A DNA stretch of 64,000 nt, taken from contig CM041465.1 of the NCBI GenBank assembly GCA_023213395.1, positions 58,845,741 to 58,909,740 of the forward strand, given 5' to 3'. Positions 32,901 through 45,038 of the stretch are shown one piece after another. Below the pieces are notes generated by a model that saw nothing but the letters and a program-made list of their open reading frames with translations, made no database searches and was not told the origin of the DNA. The translations under genes and the position numbers were made by a program. Position 1 is the stretch's first letter, and every line of letters begins with the position of its first letter. Source of the DNA: Cycas panzhihuaensis. Taxonomy: Eukaryota; Cycadophyta.

Positions 32901-35900
32901 TGTATTTGTTTCACTTGTATGATATATTAGGTCAAAGTGGGCTAGTTTTCATGCATGCAAAATATGAAACGGACTTGAGATTTTATTCCTTTATTTTAGG
33001 TTTGACTGGGCTAGTTTGGTTTTAAAGCTTTGCGGGTCCTATTTTGTATTTTAAGTGATAGATACACCAAGGGTCCAAATGGGTACGAGTTAATCCACTA
33101 AAACGGGGCTTTGGTCTAATGTTAAGATGCAAGTGTTAGTGCATGCAAAACCACATTTCAATAACCATGGACACATCATTGTAATGCTAGCCTTTGAAAA
33201 AAAAAAATAAAAGGTAAAAAAGGTGATGGTTTTGAAGTTAGGTTTTCATACTTCAATTCAAAATATGTTACAAAGTCAAAATTTGCAGCTTGTATGCAGG
33301 GAACTGCAATTTTGCATATTAATTGATGGACTTGGCAATAATTTTGCATTTGATGATGGTTTTGGGTAATGGGAAATATTGAATATTTGCAAGGTTTACA
33401 ATCTGCAGAAGAATTATTGCTGTGAGCAGTGATTGTTGTCCTGATGATCGTGATCATGATCTACAGTAGATGTCTGATCACAATCCTGCTGAACCCATTT
33501 GAAGATGATTGTGAACTCACTGATAAGGATTGTGATCTGATACTTCTGTGTTTAACTAGTTGGAGATAGATTGCTTCTCTTATGTACTTTTGGAGGCCTA
33601 CAGACAAAGGACCAAGTTAAAAAACAGATAAGCTGTAAACTTCCTTATATAGGAGTAGTAGTTATTAGTTAAGGTGGTAGTTAACTGTCAAGTTGGTTAG
33701 AGTTGGTTGCAATTGATAACCCAGCATATAAGTAATAGAAAATGATATAAGGGATATTAGTCTCACCTTTTCGAGAATCCTGACTTGAGTCAGGATTGAT
33801 CCAGCAAATGTATTAGAAAAGTCACATCTACTTGCAGGGTAACTAGACGTACATCTTTCTAACATGAATAGAATCTGAATTCTGCCATTTATTGTGCTGA
33901 TTATTGCTGATTGCCTCTAACCAAAGCATGAGTGTAATAAGAGAGGGGCAGCAATCTTGCATCTGATTCTGTTGCGTCTTTGCCTGTTTGCAGGTTGGTT
34001 AGTTGTGGATTTTCTGTGGATGATTTCCCCCAACAGTTCTTGAATGAGGCCAACTATCCTGAATATGGTATGTTCAGCTAACAGTCAACACAGCTGCTTT
34101 TATGAAATAAAGTGCAACAGAAAAGGCTAAGTTTCCTGACACTTTTGCATGTTAAAATTATTAGGAGTTTGTTCCCAAGGTATAGATCAAGCAGTAAGGC
34201 ACCCTCCCTTTCACAGACTTGTTGGCAGGAATTCGAATCTCATTGGCAATACCCTCTCTACAACCAAGAATGTAGCAAGACCAACACCAAAATAATAATT
34301 AATCAGCAGATATAGTCAGATATAATTGTCAAAATATACTAATCAGCAATAACAACAGCAGAAGCAGTGAATGCCAGGCACTAAAGTGCCAAAATAACAG
34401 ACAATAACCCATTATGAAAAGAATAATAATTCATGCCTTTTTGGGATATCACGGCTCCCCTATGTATAGGCAAATAATTGGCCTTTATGGAGCCGACTTC
34501 ACTAGTAAAATATTGGTTATCATTTGGCTCATTACAAAGACTTGCAATGGGAGGGCCACGATAGAATCAAAGAAGTCATAGTCTTACCAATTTGTTTAAA
34601 AACCATGAATGTATGAGCACAGAAAGGACATGACAGGGGGAAAAGAACAATGAAAATATGAGTACCGGAAAAGCATGACAGCAAGAAAAGAGCAATAGAA
34701 AGAGTGCGAAGAGGAAACTTACATTCTCCCCGGTGATCCTTGACGGTGAAGGCTTCTGTCATTGCTTCTCGTACTCTAATTCCATCATCGGCACCCCCTG
34801 CAACTCTGGCTCCAAGCCTGAATTTACGACTTCTTATCCAGCTGGAATTATCAGTAAAGGTTAATTCCCCCAGAATTCCAATACCATCTTTCAGTGTAAT
34901 GACCAAGTCACCAGTAAGAAGTGGACGCTTCCCCTCCCTCTCTCGAACCACATGAATATCAAATTCTTCCACAGTCCAATCTTCATCTTCATCAGGTACA
35001 AAGTCACCTTCAAGAACAGTTATCTCCACCTTCATTGAAGATTCCGGCCCTGATTTGATCACTTCTCCGGTAGAAGCATCTAAAAGTGCTATGTGAATTG
35101 GGTGATTTTGCTCCCCTTCTACTCTGCTCCCGGTGAAAAGAGGAAGAGACAGCTTGTTTTGGAACTGTAATCGCATGTTTCTTGATTTAGATCCTTGTAT
35201 TTGCTTTGTGGAAGATCTACAACAAATTGCAACAAGGTACAGTCTTCAAAAGTCTTGAATATGACACATAGAGGATACCATAGTAAGTTACCAGGCTTTC
35301 CATTGCTGGATGCATTTGCCCATGGCTTTAGGTTGTGTGTGTGTGAAAGTGGTAGGATCCTGTAGGAATTGAGCCTGTAATGATAGTTTGGCAACTGCCA
35401 CCTAACATCCACCAGACCAAACCTGCTTCATCTGACATGCTATACAATCATATCTCATCATGCTTTCTAACAAGAATCAAAATTATGCAGCAACTTCCGT
35501 CCCTACCTTGCCTTTTCAAAGGCAAGGTTAAGATCCATTTCTTGAAAGAGATGGTTAAGATTGCAATTGTGCCTCTCACCTTGGCGGTGCAGGCACATGC
35601 TTTGCCAATGCTTTATCAACCTCCTCAGTTACCTGAAAAGAAGATGTGGATACCCACAGAATAAGCTTAACACTAAAATGTTACAAATGTGAAAAAACTT
35701 TGTAAATGTAAAACAGCTTGATATATAATTATAATGTACAATGTTCATGGACAATTCCATTTTAGAATTCGGTGTTCCTCTCTTTTGATTTTCTTCTTCC
35801 TCTTCTTGTCAGAGATGTGCCTTTAAACTGGACAACAGTGCTTTACATACTGTACATTCACTTCGTGATACTTCCTACTATTAGCACCTGTTCTTGTTTA

Positions 35901-37366
35901 AACAGAGGATGCCAATGTGATAAATGTACATAACAACAACGCTTCTTAGATAGACACTAAAAGCATTATCAATTAACTCAGATTTGAAAATCAATCCACC
36001 TTCAAGTTCTGAAATTGAGTGACATCTTGGTCAGTCCACTATATGAACCTTGTAATCTCTTTTTCTTACATTTACAATATGTTATTTCAGTTAGTTGAAT
36101 CTTACCGCGCCAGTTCTGATGTAGATCAGCCATGTTTCATTGCATTCTTTGCTGCTTGAATTCCTTACATAAGGATTTTACGCCTTAAAACAGTTGGAAC
36201 TGTTTGCCATGTATATTGTATACCATCACAATTTGCTCCAGGAGACCGTAGTGATATTTGGAATGCCCATCCTCTTATCTCTTTAATGTAAGTATCTATC
36301 ATAATCAAGGACACAATAATTCAATGTGCCTAAAAGGAGAATGTCAGTTACGAATAGATTGCAAAATAGTGTATCACGTGAACAGGATTCTTATTCGAGG
36401 ATAAAAGACAATTATGGTAGGGAGCAAAACGTCTTTCACCGAACGCTATCGTCTCATGATTCTTTATTCAAACTTATACGTTTTTGCATCTTACCCAAGG
36501 ATTGTGCTCGTGAGCTCTGAAAAGTAAGTACTGAGAAATATAAAAAGAGGGGTTTATGCACAACTTAATTCCAAGGCATTTTTCTTGTGAATGAGGTAGC
36601 TTTTAAACAAATTAAAAACAACTGTGAACTGAATCATCTGTTAAAAGTTTTCCTCTTTGCCCCTAATAAGCCAAGAACTTGTTTCAAGCATATTCAATTA
36701 CACTGTTTACAAGTATAACCGGTCCTGCAGATAAACTGGTGGCAGACTCTTGGCTTGTAATCCACCAATAGTATTGTAAGCACTCGGTTTTAACGCCCAC
36801 TTTTACTTCACGGTCTATGGGACTAAATATAAATAAATTAGAATATAAATGAATCGAAATTGCAAATAAATTATAAACAGGTGATGTTTTGGGGGTGTGG
36901 ACTATTTGTATATATGAGTTTTTTTCAGCTTGCCTAGAATATTGATTACGATCGCAGATGGAATGAAAGCATATCTATGCTGGAAATGTAATGGGTAGCT
37001 CAACAGAAGATTTTCCACTTCAACAGTAAACGCCATGCAGACAAAGAAAAGCCATCTTACCACTTTCCGAAGCAAGGGCTCTAAAGCTGAACAAAGCTTG
37101 TGCATCTTCATGGCTTCAGCTATGACACTGCAGACAATAAAACCCACAGCCGATCATCGGAACACGAACATTCTCCCAACTAGTCGTGAAATCATCATCT
37201 AACAATTCGCCCAAATAGGCTGTGGAAAACATTTACAACATCTTCTAACAATGTACCTTTCTCCTCCTACTCACCTTGCAAAGGAAGGGATTCGTGGGCG
37301 CTTTCCTTCTGGCAAATCGGCATCTCCAGAGTCATCGACATTCCCTAGAAGTCGCTTTGGGGCCAT
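29905..37366 (-). CDS. CBP60: CBP60-family calmodulin-binding protein, 8 exons
   Basis: Intact gene. Coding exons (minus order): 37366-37275, 37127-37061, 35632-35580, 35216-34723, 31601-31441, 31278-31075, 30959-30779, 30668-29905. Together they make 2,016 nt and 671 residues, all introns are GT-AG, and phases agree throughout. The start [20 protein letters not shown] is the first ATG of the frame. Residues 31-53 carry [20 protein letters not shown]. The conserved DNA-binding core spans about 75-355 ([89 protein letters not shown]). A basic amphipathic helix at 641-664 ([17 protein letters not shown]) is the C-terminal calmodulin-binding segment of CBP60a-f-type members; CBP60g binds through its N-terminus and SARD1 lacks the site. 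The family acts in the nucleus on salicylate and defence genes. The exact subgroup is not settled. Confidence 0.95.
30960..31074 (-). other. CBP60: CBP60 intron 6
   Basis: 115 bases, donor GTAAGA after CAA AAA, acceptor TGTGCAG before CCCTATG. Phase 0. The other short introns are 30669-30778 (110, donor GTACTT), 31279-31440 (162, donor GTAATA), 35217-35579 (363, donor GTGAGA) and 37128-37274 (147, donor GTGAGT). Confidence 0.9.
31602..34722 (-). other. CBP60: CBP60 intron 4, 3.1 kb
   Basis: Donor GTAAGT at 34722-34717, acceptor TTTGCAG at 31608-31602. It splits codon Leu-236 (T / TG). The intron is free of recognisable coding transposon parts. The segment 33480-34060 is a little unlike its surroundings (repeated GTTAGTTAAGG / GGTTAGAGTTGG strings and a TATATAGG) and might be a worn LTR, but no boundary or partner supports that. 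A T run lies at 32634-32647. Confidence 0.85.
35633..37060 (-). other. CBP60: CBP60 intron 2, 1.4 kb
   Basis: Donor GTAAGA, acceptor CTTTTCAG before GTAACTGAGGAGG (exon [13 protein letters not shown]). No gene is seen inside. Confidence 0.88.
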
Positions 37367-39000
37367 TTTTTGACTCTCGAACTTCAAACGGACCGAATAA
37401 AATCAAAATCAAAACGTTGAAGAGAATGAAAAGAAGATCTCGGGCAAATTCCAACAGGAATCCTCTGGTTTGGATGAGGCCACCGAATCCAAAGCCCTCG
37501 GATAGTGGAAGCACCAGAAAAGCTTGGGAAACTACACAGCCGACAACACTTCACAGAATCCCAGCTTCTCAGTTGCCCAGAAACCGCGGACACAAGGAAA
37601 CAATAATTACTAGCTGAAAGCACTCGGGAAAGGGGCAAAGCTCCAATATTAAAAGCACTAGAAGCCTCCGTCTGGAAATAATGATACGGGCAGGTCCGCG
37701 GAAGCTTCTGGCCAAATCTCAGAGCATAATACAAATCATGACCATAAGCCCAAAGAAACATATGGCGATTTGATCAATTGCTGACTTTTTCTGAACTTTT
37801 TTGGACAAAACAGAAAATGCATTATTATAATCCGAATTGCACCACTCTCGAGCAATCCGCGTGCGTCAAGGCATACCAAAACTTCTTAGAACCTTTGGAG
37901 CGGATTACTACAAATTGCATTTGGCCCAACGACCTCTGAGCAATTCAAACGTTTTGACTCCCCTTCATTTGGATGCTTCCACCTTTCTGCGCGGTCTACC
38001 CGTTCCGTAATCTCTTCAAACCCATCCCCATCAACCCATTATTAATTCGCGTCATCAATTTGACCCGCCTCAGCTCGTGGCTAACTTTGGCGTACCCAAG
38101 TTTTCCGTCAAATTTGACATTTAAAAACTGATTGCGGACGAAATTACATTGTATATATACGTGCGTTGTTTGACGTCTGAGCAAAAGCTGACTAATTTCA
38201 AGACATAGAAACGCGCACTCTGCAGTTTTGACGCGGCAAATGCCCTGAAAAGCGGTGCGCGCATTCCATACAACGCGTTTCAGGTGACACGAAGCTACGG
38301 GAACGGGTCAAGCCGTCCATGCCACCCCCACAAACGACCGTAAAACCAAAATTTATCCGAGCGAAAGGGTGGGGGGAGGCGGGAAAAGCACAGCGATGGC
38401 ACGAGGGTATATACGCAGTGCATATGCAATAATCAGTACGTATTGGTGATGCTAATTGCATTGGCAGGCCCGTCAGGTCATGGCTTTGGTGCCATGTCAC
38501 TTGTTGTGAAAATTTAAGAGTTTCCATTCTCATGTCCCTAATGGCTTTGCAACAGCCTCAGGCACGGTATGATGATGAAAGGGCTCCCGGCCGTGAAGCA
38601 GGGTGTTGAGGACGTATACCCAACCATAAAAACAATACTATCACCACAGAACCCTACTGGACCTGAGGTCAGTCAGCATGCGACGTGTATCCATCCAACG
38701 TGTGGTTAACCATTCGGGGATTCCGCGTATATACACCAACGGTAGGATACGTGCCGTCAGGACCGACGGAAAACGTCGCGCTTCAGTTCTTCCAACGAGA
38801 AGTCAACGAAAGACCCGGTCGTTTCTCTCAACTACACGGCAATGGCTGAGGTCATACTGCTGACGTTAGAAACCGCGTTAGCGCATGGACCGATGTCTAG
38901 CGAATAAGTGGGGGCAACGTGTTTTCTTCACATTCGCTGATACGTTTCCTGCCCTCCATTAAGAAAATTCTTGCCATCTACTTCCCCTTTTGACACGGCA
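37367..39000 (-). promoter_or_regulatory. CBP60: CBP60 5' flank: CpG-rich, W-box cores
   Basis: Upstream of the ATG the sequence is visibly richer in G+C and in CG dinucleotides (for example 38210-38400 and 38680-38880) than the transposon regions. Four TTGAC(C/T) W-box cores lie at 37954-37959 (+), 38060-38065 (+), 38306-38311 (-) and 38801-38806 (-). W-boxes bind WRKY factors, which fits the immune role of many CBP60 genes. A TATATATAC at 38151-38160 is the clearest TATA-like sequence on the minus strand, but the transcription start cannot be fixed. Short ORFs here are not convincing as genes. Confidence 0.5.
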
Positions 39001-39781
39001 TCCGTGCAGACCAAATCCCTAAATCATTATGCAGTCATTTATTCTTAAACCACTAACTAATCGGTATCGTGACAGAGAGTTTAATACTATTTTCCTTGGG
39101 AAATGAACTATCGATGAGCAACCGAACGCTGGACAAAGAGGCGTGCTATATCAATCAATCAGCATACCTTAGTTGAATAATTTCTATCTAGAAACCCATG
39201 CCAATGCTTTCCTTTTTCATGATAATTCTTTTTAATAAAATCATCAAATGGATTGAATGATGAGAACTTTGAAAGGGCACATGGGGTTTGAATTTCCTTT
39301 CCACGTCTCAAAGCAATATAATTAAGATCCAAAAGTTCAAAGGAATATAATTAATATCTAAAAGATCAATTGAATGACTGATTTTTGATTATCTCATTTC
39401 TCTCAAGTATTAATGAATAAATTTTTAAGTTATAAATTTTTTTAATTATCAAAAAGATTGTAAATCGGAAATTAAAAAATATTAATGTCTTGGGATTGAA
39501 TTTTTTAATATAAAGAATTGTAATAAAATTATGTTAAGATTTTTTTTTTCTTAAGTATAGTTAGGTTTAATTGAAAAATTGTATCCATAACTTAATCTTC
39601 TTTATGGAGGTTATATGAGAAGGATAAGGTATCAAGCTTATATATATGAGATTAATATGCTAATTAGAATTAGTAAAAGTTATTTGTTTTATATTAGAGT
39701 AATTCAAAGATTCATTACTTTGAGTTGGTAATTTCATTAAAATATGTAAAATGTTTTATAATAGAGTTATATCATTTTATC
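39001..39781. other. AT-rich intergenic stretch
   Basis: No ORF, RNA gene or repeat of note. G+C falls sharply after about 39150. Confidence 0.5.
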
Positions 39782-40161
39782 TGTTAAAACATGAGATTTA
39801 AATGTTGCCTTTAAAACTCTAATAAAAAATATGAATCAAAATTATGATACAAGTATAAAGTTTTAAAATAATAAAATAATAAATAAAAGATAAAATATGT
39901 ACAATGTAAAAACAACAAAGATATGGCAAAATGATCACCTTTTAAATTGTTGCATTAGGCATGAATACATACCTATAATACATTTGATCTCATACTTGAT
40001 CAATGATATGAAAGAACCCTTAAGTTTACCAATGGGACGATTACATGAATAAATATGCACCCATGCATACATTTTAATATTACAATAAAATAATATCTAT
40101 AAAAGTTAAGGGGAACACTTAACCAAATCCATGAACCAACATTAAACATTATGTTTTAACA
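39782..40161 (-). repeat. 3' LTR of the minus-oriented element
   Basis: 380 bp. It matches the right copy along its length (GTTGCAT.AGGCAT.AATACATACCTAT, ACTTGATCAATGA.ATGAAAGAAC, ACAATAAAATAATA.CTAT). Confidence 0.85.
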
Positions 40162-42154
40162 CCCTTTATAATGTTTAATGTCACATATGCACATTATGTA
40201 AAAAGATGATGGAACACATGAAGATTAGCTTCAAATAGTACTAGCTTTATCTGTAAGTTAGAAATAAAATCTACAAAAGTCCATATGAAAAAAAAATTAT
40301 CTACTAGAATGCATGAATAATCAGACGCTACAACTGTGAGTTGTATAGGAACCTCATTTAGATATATAATTCAATCAAATAGTTAATTTTATTTCAAGAA
40401 TAAATCTACTTAGTAAATGAGTTGAGTATCAAAGTAGTTGCATTCATGTTCGAGGCAACCAATTTGTGGTTCCTTCAAGAGTAGAAAAATATGCTTTTAT
40501 AAAGCATCGTTTGCTAAAAATTAATAATACAACTACAAGCAAGTAAATACTAGATATGATTTTATAGAAAATAGCTCTCATAAGTGTATAAGGGGTCATA
40601 AATAAGGAGGTCTTTAAACAATCATAAATAAGCAATTCTTGCTTAATTTTGAACTAAACGTATTTATTCTTACTTCTAAATGCAAAAATAATGTCACCAT
40701 GCTTTTATGAATGCTTAAAAACTACAAGGTATGTGAAATCAAATTTGAAAAATATCATGTAATGTACTTTTTATAAACTTTTAACTATTTGCATGAACTT
40801 TGATGATTAGAATACCAACCATCTGAATTTTGAAGTGTGCCTTGTGACCAATCGTTTCAATTGTCTCAAAACAACAAATCTAATACAATTGAGAGCACTA
40901 AATTTTGGCATTCTTATGAAGAGATGTGAAGGAAGAAGTACTAGTAGCCTATAAAAAATACACGATCCTTTGAAAATAAAAGATGGATCTAAAATATTAT
41001 CAATTTTAAAAAATAAAAAAACTTTTCAATTTCATTAATTCTATTTTAGAGTTTGACTTTTTGCTGCTTAGTCCCTCGGTTGTATGGATTATCCATATGA
41101 CCACCTGTCTATGGATAACGCTCTCCGTCGAACTTTAAAATTTATAAAAAATAATTAAATCTATAAAATCATATACAATTTTTTTAGGGTTTTGCAAAAT
41201 ATACTTTGCCTACAAATATATATATATATATATATATACTACAGAAATTCCTTCTGCACATTTGCGATGGTGGCAAGGGTGAATGTGGATGTCAAATTAT
41301 TGCAAAGTGTAATCGTCTATCATTTCATCTCGCGTTCAACAGTAACAAGCCTTTGTGTGCATGGTACCAAGTGTCACTTCATGGTATAATGTGGCAATTC
41401 TCTTCTGTAAGGTTATGTATTTCCTTAGAGGATTCAGGGAACTGTGCAAGTTGTATCAATTAAACATTTGTCATCTATGTTGTGTATCCCAGCTTGGGTT
41501 GCATATTTATGCACCTAAGGTTATCATTCCAATGAGCTATGTTGTTAGAGCATGCAACTAAGACATGGTTAACGAGCATTATGACTAGGTTCTTTAGCCA
41601 TGTAGGGTTTGTGTCGGTGACACTATTTATCCCACTAGTGCATCTCTATTCTTTGGATATCAGGTCACATGCAAGTATAGACAGACATCCAGGGATCGAT
41701 GCCATTCTGTATTGTATCTCTATGTTTAAGAGTTAGTGGGATCTCCATGGTAGAGGGGTGTCTGAGCAAGTGGGATGACTTCTTTATCTGTCTAGTCCAT
41801 ATTCACATGGATGGGAGAGTTATTATTCTCTATAAGGGATGAGGTTCTGATCCTCCATTTTTTTTTTTCTTCTTCGACGATTTCACTATGAGCACTTCAA
41901 GGGTTTTACATGGGTCTGCCATTACATGGGTGTTCTTCATCTTGTTTTATGGCTGCAGGTAGTTTGTGCAACATGTTCCAATAGTGGGCAGGCATCGTTG
42001 TGTATTAGGGCAGTAGCTTCGTTGGTTGTGTATCACTTCAAACATGATTAATTAATGATCTATGTGCTTGAATCTCTTCATTTGCAGGCTCCTGGATAGG
42101 CTTAAGATTTGATTTACAAGACCTTGACCTCATTGTAGTGGCTTAGATTCAACT
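40162..42154. other. Internal region without recognised genes
   Basis: About 2 kb. Several overlapping plus-strand ORFs of 60-85 codons (41192-41736) sit in sequence of slightly higher G+C but match no family I know. A TA run (about 41216-41238) generates IYIYIY peptides. An origin from a host transcript carried by the element cannot be excluded. Confidence 0.35.
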
Positions 42155-42157
42155 CTA

Positions 42158-42168
42158 CTCTGATACCA
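42158..42168 (-). promoter_or_regulatory. PBS of the minus-oriented element
   Basis: On the minus strand TGGTATCAGAG follows the LTR end TTTTAACA, an exact match to the initiator-Met PBS over 11 bases. Confidence 0.8.
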
Positions 42169-42600
42169 TGTTAAAATATGTATCATAATTATTCCATAAT
42201 TGTTTTGATATCATGTTAAAACATGAGATTCAAAGATTGCCTTTGAAACCCTAATGAAAAATATAAATTAAAACTATAATACAAGTATAAGGTATTAAAA
42301 TGATAAAATAATAAATGAAATAAATGAGAGATAAAGTATATACATTACGAAAGACAACAAAAATATGAGAAAATAATCACCTTCCAAATTGTTGCATCAG
42401 GCATAAATACATACCTATGGTACATTTGACTTCATACTTGATCAATGAGATGAAAGAACACTTAGGTCCACTAATGGGATGATTGCATGAATATGTGTAC
42501 ACCCATGCACACATCTCAATATTACAATAAAATAATACCTATGAGAGTTAAGGGAAATACTTAATTAAATATATGAACTAATATTAAACATTATGTTTTA
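42169..42600 (-). repeat. 5' LTR with duplicated end
   Basis: Pairs with 39782-40161. The stretch 42161-42213 contains TGATACCATGTTAAAATATG, and TGATATCATGTTAAAACATG recurs 45 bases later, so the LTR end and part of the PBS appear twice. Confidence 0.75.
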
Positions 42601-43147
42601 CCAAATATTCTATAATAAGGATATGCCTTTTTATCAAGGCTAATATCAAATTTTATTAGACTCGGTAATAAATATAATTATTTGTTTCTAAACTTTTAAG
42701 TATTGAGACTATTTAGACCACTACAAATAGCATCAAAGTAATGTTTCTACAATTGTCTAATAATATTTTTCTTTTCATTATCTCTGTTTCTATTTAATGT
42801 TCATCATCTATTTCTTCATTTAATGTCTTGTCTTTTTATTCTGATTATGTTTCATGCTATACATAATAAGTTATTGTCAATGTTTGAATAATGTTTAATT
42901 ATGTAATGCTAAACTCATTTATTAAATGTGAAATTAGTGTCATTGGTTAATGTAGAGTTATAATGATTTTTATGAATAGTTGAATAACCATGAGGTGACA
43001 ATGTACTATAAGTATATATGCATATTTATCACAACAATTAGAGATGATCATTTCCCATAAGATCTTTTAATTTTTTGTACATAGTTCATTCTTTTATTTA
43101 TTTATTATTTATGTCTTTTCTTACCTCATGGATTTGCATTTCTAACA
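42601..43147 (+). mobile_element. LTR ending at 43147 (left end unknown)
   Basis: The right boundary is set by TTTCTAACA directly followed by a PBS. ACTATAAGTATATATGC near 43009 is a TATA candidate about 140 bases from the end. No second copy was found in the window, so the left end is a guess. Confidence 0.5.
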
Positions 43148-43159
43148 TGGTATTAGAGT
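43148..43159 (+). promoter_or_regulatory. Primer-binding site (tRNA-iMet)
   Basis: TGGTATTAGAGT next to the CA of the LTR. Confidence 0.75.
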
Positions 43160-44390
43160 GGACACCCGAGTTCAAGTTGCCTCGAGTTTGGTTTGTCGGC
43201 GGGTATTGGAGTATTTTGATCCTCCCCAGGTGTATCTAACCTATCCTCTCATCTCCATAGGTGTACCAACTTGGAGTTGATCTTAGGCATATCAGTGAGT
43301 TATATCGAAACCAATTCCACCTAGGTCTTTTGATGCTACAACAACTCTTACATAATATCATAGCAAGTTATGACAAGAAGATCTACCTCCTTGTATCTCT
43401 TTTCTCTCTCTCCCTCATCCTTTGTCTCATGTTTCTCCTCCCTCAAAAATCAAAGAATTAAACATTGAAACCACCCATTTAATGTTTTTGACATTGTGAA
43501 GAATCTATGTTGCAATGGATTGTTTTGTGCAAATTGCTAAAATAGAGTACATGAGCCTCATAGATGATCTAGTTAGGGCCTAGAAGATGGAGGCAAGGAA
43601 GAAATACCAGAGAATACAAACAATGAAGAAATATATTGGGTGTGTGCTCATGTTGGCCATCATTTTGGTAGTTCTCTTGTTGATAGTTTGGTTTCGTTGG
43701 AGGACAATAGCCTCATATGGCCTACTTTTTTATTGTTGACCAATGACACCAACAAAGAAAACCCTTCTAGCCATTTCCATGTTATAAGATGGCACTTGAA
43801 GTTATCAAGCCTAGTGTTTGTAACCCATTTAAAGAGAAACGTGAAGCAAGGGTATCTAAAAATGCCCAAATGAGGAAAGACGATAAAGGAATATTTGGTG
43901 AGGTGAGATAATTGATTCCTACTTCCACAGGAGAGTGTGAAGCATTATGTAAGAAACAATGAGAGGGATGCATAAGAATCACAACTCTGGTGGCATTTGA
44001 ACCAATTGTGGTAGTTTTAGAGCAAGGACGGGAGGAGCTTGCTTACTCTAGACCCTATATCTTTACTGGTAGGCAATTTTCAACCTACATACCTTGTTTT
44101 CAAAGGATTAGCAAATTTAGAGATTACAAAATTTCTATAGAAGGAAGGATTACACCCAATTTTGGCTTGTATGGATTCCTTCACTGTGGTTCAGTAAACC
44201 TTGGGTTTGAATAAGATAAACAATGTACAATATCATAGCTTACGGTTGGAATATTAAATAGTACAAATGACCTCGATAGACTTTACATTGGTCATGGGGT
44301 ACAATGTCTACTTATCTTTACCTTTCTCCACTGTCGAGCAACTAGTAGGAATGGCCTCCATGGACCCCTCCGGTCATCGTCACGAGGGAC
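43160..44390 (+). other. Internal region between PBS and captured genes
   Basis: No retroelement protein can be recognised. A frame at 43560-43700 reads MKKYIGCVLMLAIILVVLLL followed by IVWFRW, a plausible membrane segment after a basic stretch, and may be a third piece of host gene. A frame at 43990-44214 (74 codons) is unassigned. Confidence 0.35.
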
Positions 44391-44395
44391 GGGAC

Positions 44396-45038
44396 AAAAC
44401 TACGAAACGAGACTACTTTTTCATTATCAATCTGAATGGTTCAAATGGCCATACTATGGACATTGCAAGAGAGGCCATCAAGGGAGGAGCAATTGTCGTA
44501 ATTATAGTTGAAGATGATGGCACTCTTCATGAGGTTGTTAATGGCTTCTTTGATGCTGGAAAGCCTATTTCTACCTGTGAGGAAAGTGCCACACATACAA
44601 CATCTCTTGGACTTATTCTATTGGTAGCTAGCTCATATTTTGCAAGAACATTTGGCTAGAGGAATGATCCATATGAGGTAATTGAACGTATTGCCAAAGG
44701 CTAGAAGCAACAGATTGATGTTGGCCTTGTGGTTGGAAAGAATGATGAGTTGGACTATTTTCTAAATGTTGTCAATATGCATTTAAGTGCAAAGGTTTGA
44801 TACTATGCTTCCAAGTATAAGAGATTTGGAATTCTATGCTATGTAATTGGTGCCTTTCAAGGATTCATAGGTCACAATAACTAGCATATGAACATTAAGA
44901 TAGACAACAAAGAGTGGAAATCATTTCCTAAAGTTATAGCTCTCTTGTATAAGAAATACCAAGTTCTTTGATGGTGGGATAAAGATTACTCCAACAATAG
45001 ATCCTTCTAATGGGAAGTTTGAGGTTATGGTGCTGCAG
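44396..45038 (+). pseudogene. Fragment of sphingoid-base/DAG-type lipid kinase
   Basis: Translation gives the LCB kinase-like/YegS-like plant family (type Arabidopsis At2g46090) in order: RDYFFIINLNGSNG, REAIKGGA, EDDGTLHEVVNGFFDAGKP (family GGDGTLHEVVNGF, the nucleotide-binding motif, with Gly-Gly lost), ATHTTSLGLI, SSYFARTFG, RNDPYEVIERIAKG, IDVGLV, YYASKYKRFGILCYVIGAF, QGFIGHNN, then after a one-base shift FFDGGIKITPTIDPSNGKFE. Stops are TAG for Trp or Gln and TGA for Arg. About 30 residues after NGSNG are missing. No intron interrupts the 640 bases. It ends CTGCAG followed by GTGAGC, which looks like an exon end with a splice donor. A pseudogene, probably carried by a retroelement. Confidence 0.75.

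Larger units (their letters stand above)
39782..42600 (-). mobile_element. Short non-coding LTR element, minus orientation
   Basis: Two direct repeats (39782-40161 and 42169/42214-42600) bound 2 kb with no recognisable retroelement protein. The left copy has inverted ends TGTTAAAACAT...ATGTTTTAACA. A PBS complement (CTCTGATACCA) ends at 42168, next to the right repeat, so the element is read on the minus strand with its 5' LTR on the right. It looks like a small non-autonomous element. No matching target duplication was found; the right LTR has lost its last bases. Confidence 0.75.

Noticed and set aside
33480-34060. Possible solo LTR in CBP60 intron 4
   Set aside because: Wording resembles some copia LTRs (TTATATAGG, repeated GTTAGTTAAGG), but I found no TG...CA boundary, duplication or partner copy.
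34740-34955. Plus-strand ORF over CBP60 exon 4
   Set aside because: Antisense shadow of the strongly conserved exon.
37276-37761. Overlapping ORFs on both strands around CBP60 exon 1 and 5' UTR
   Set aside because: The minus-strand 125-codon frame lies upstream of the start codon and has no family pattern; the plus-strand frame overlaps exon 1 in antisense. Both are expected in G+C-rich sequence.
38678-38863. 61-codon arginine-rich plus-strand ORF
   Set aside because: Composition follows the CpG-rich stretch; no start context, homology or neighbour supports it.
43560-43700. SNARE or membrane-protein tail (basic stretch plus hydrophobic helix)
   Set aside because: Only a hydrophobic helix after basic residues can be seen; no SNARE heptad pattern, so no family is assigned.
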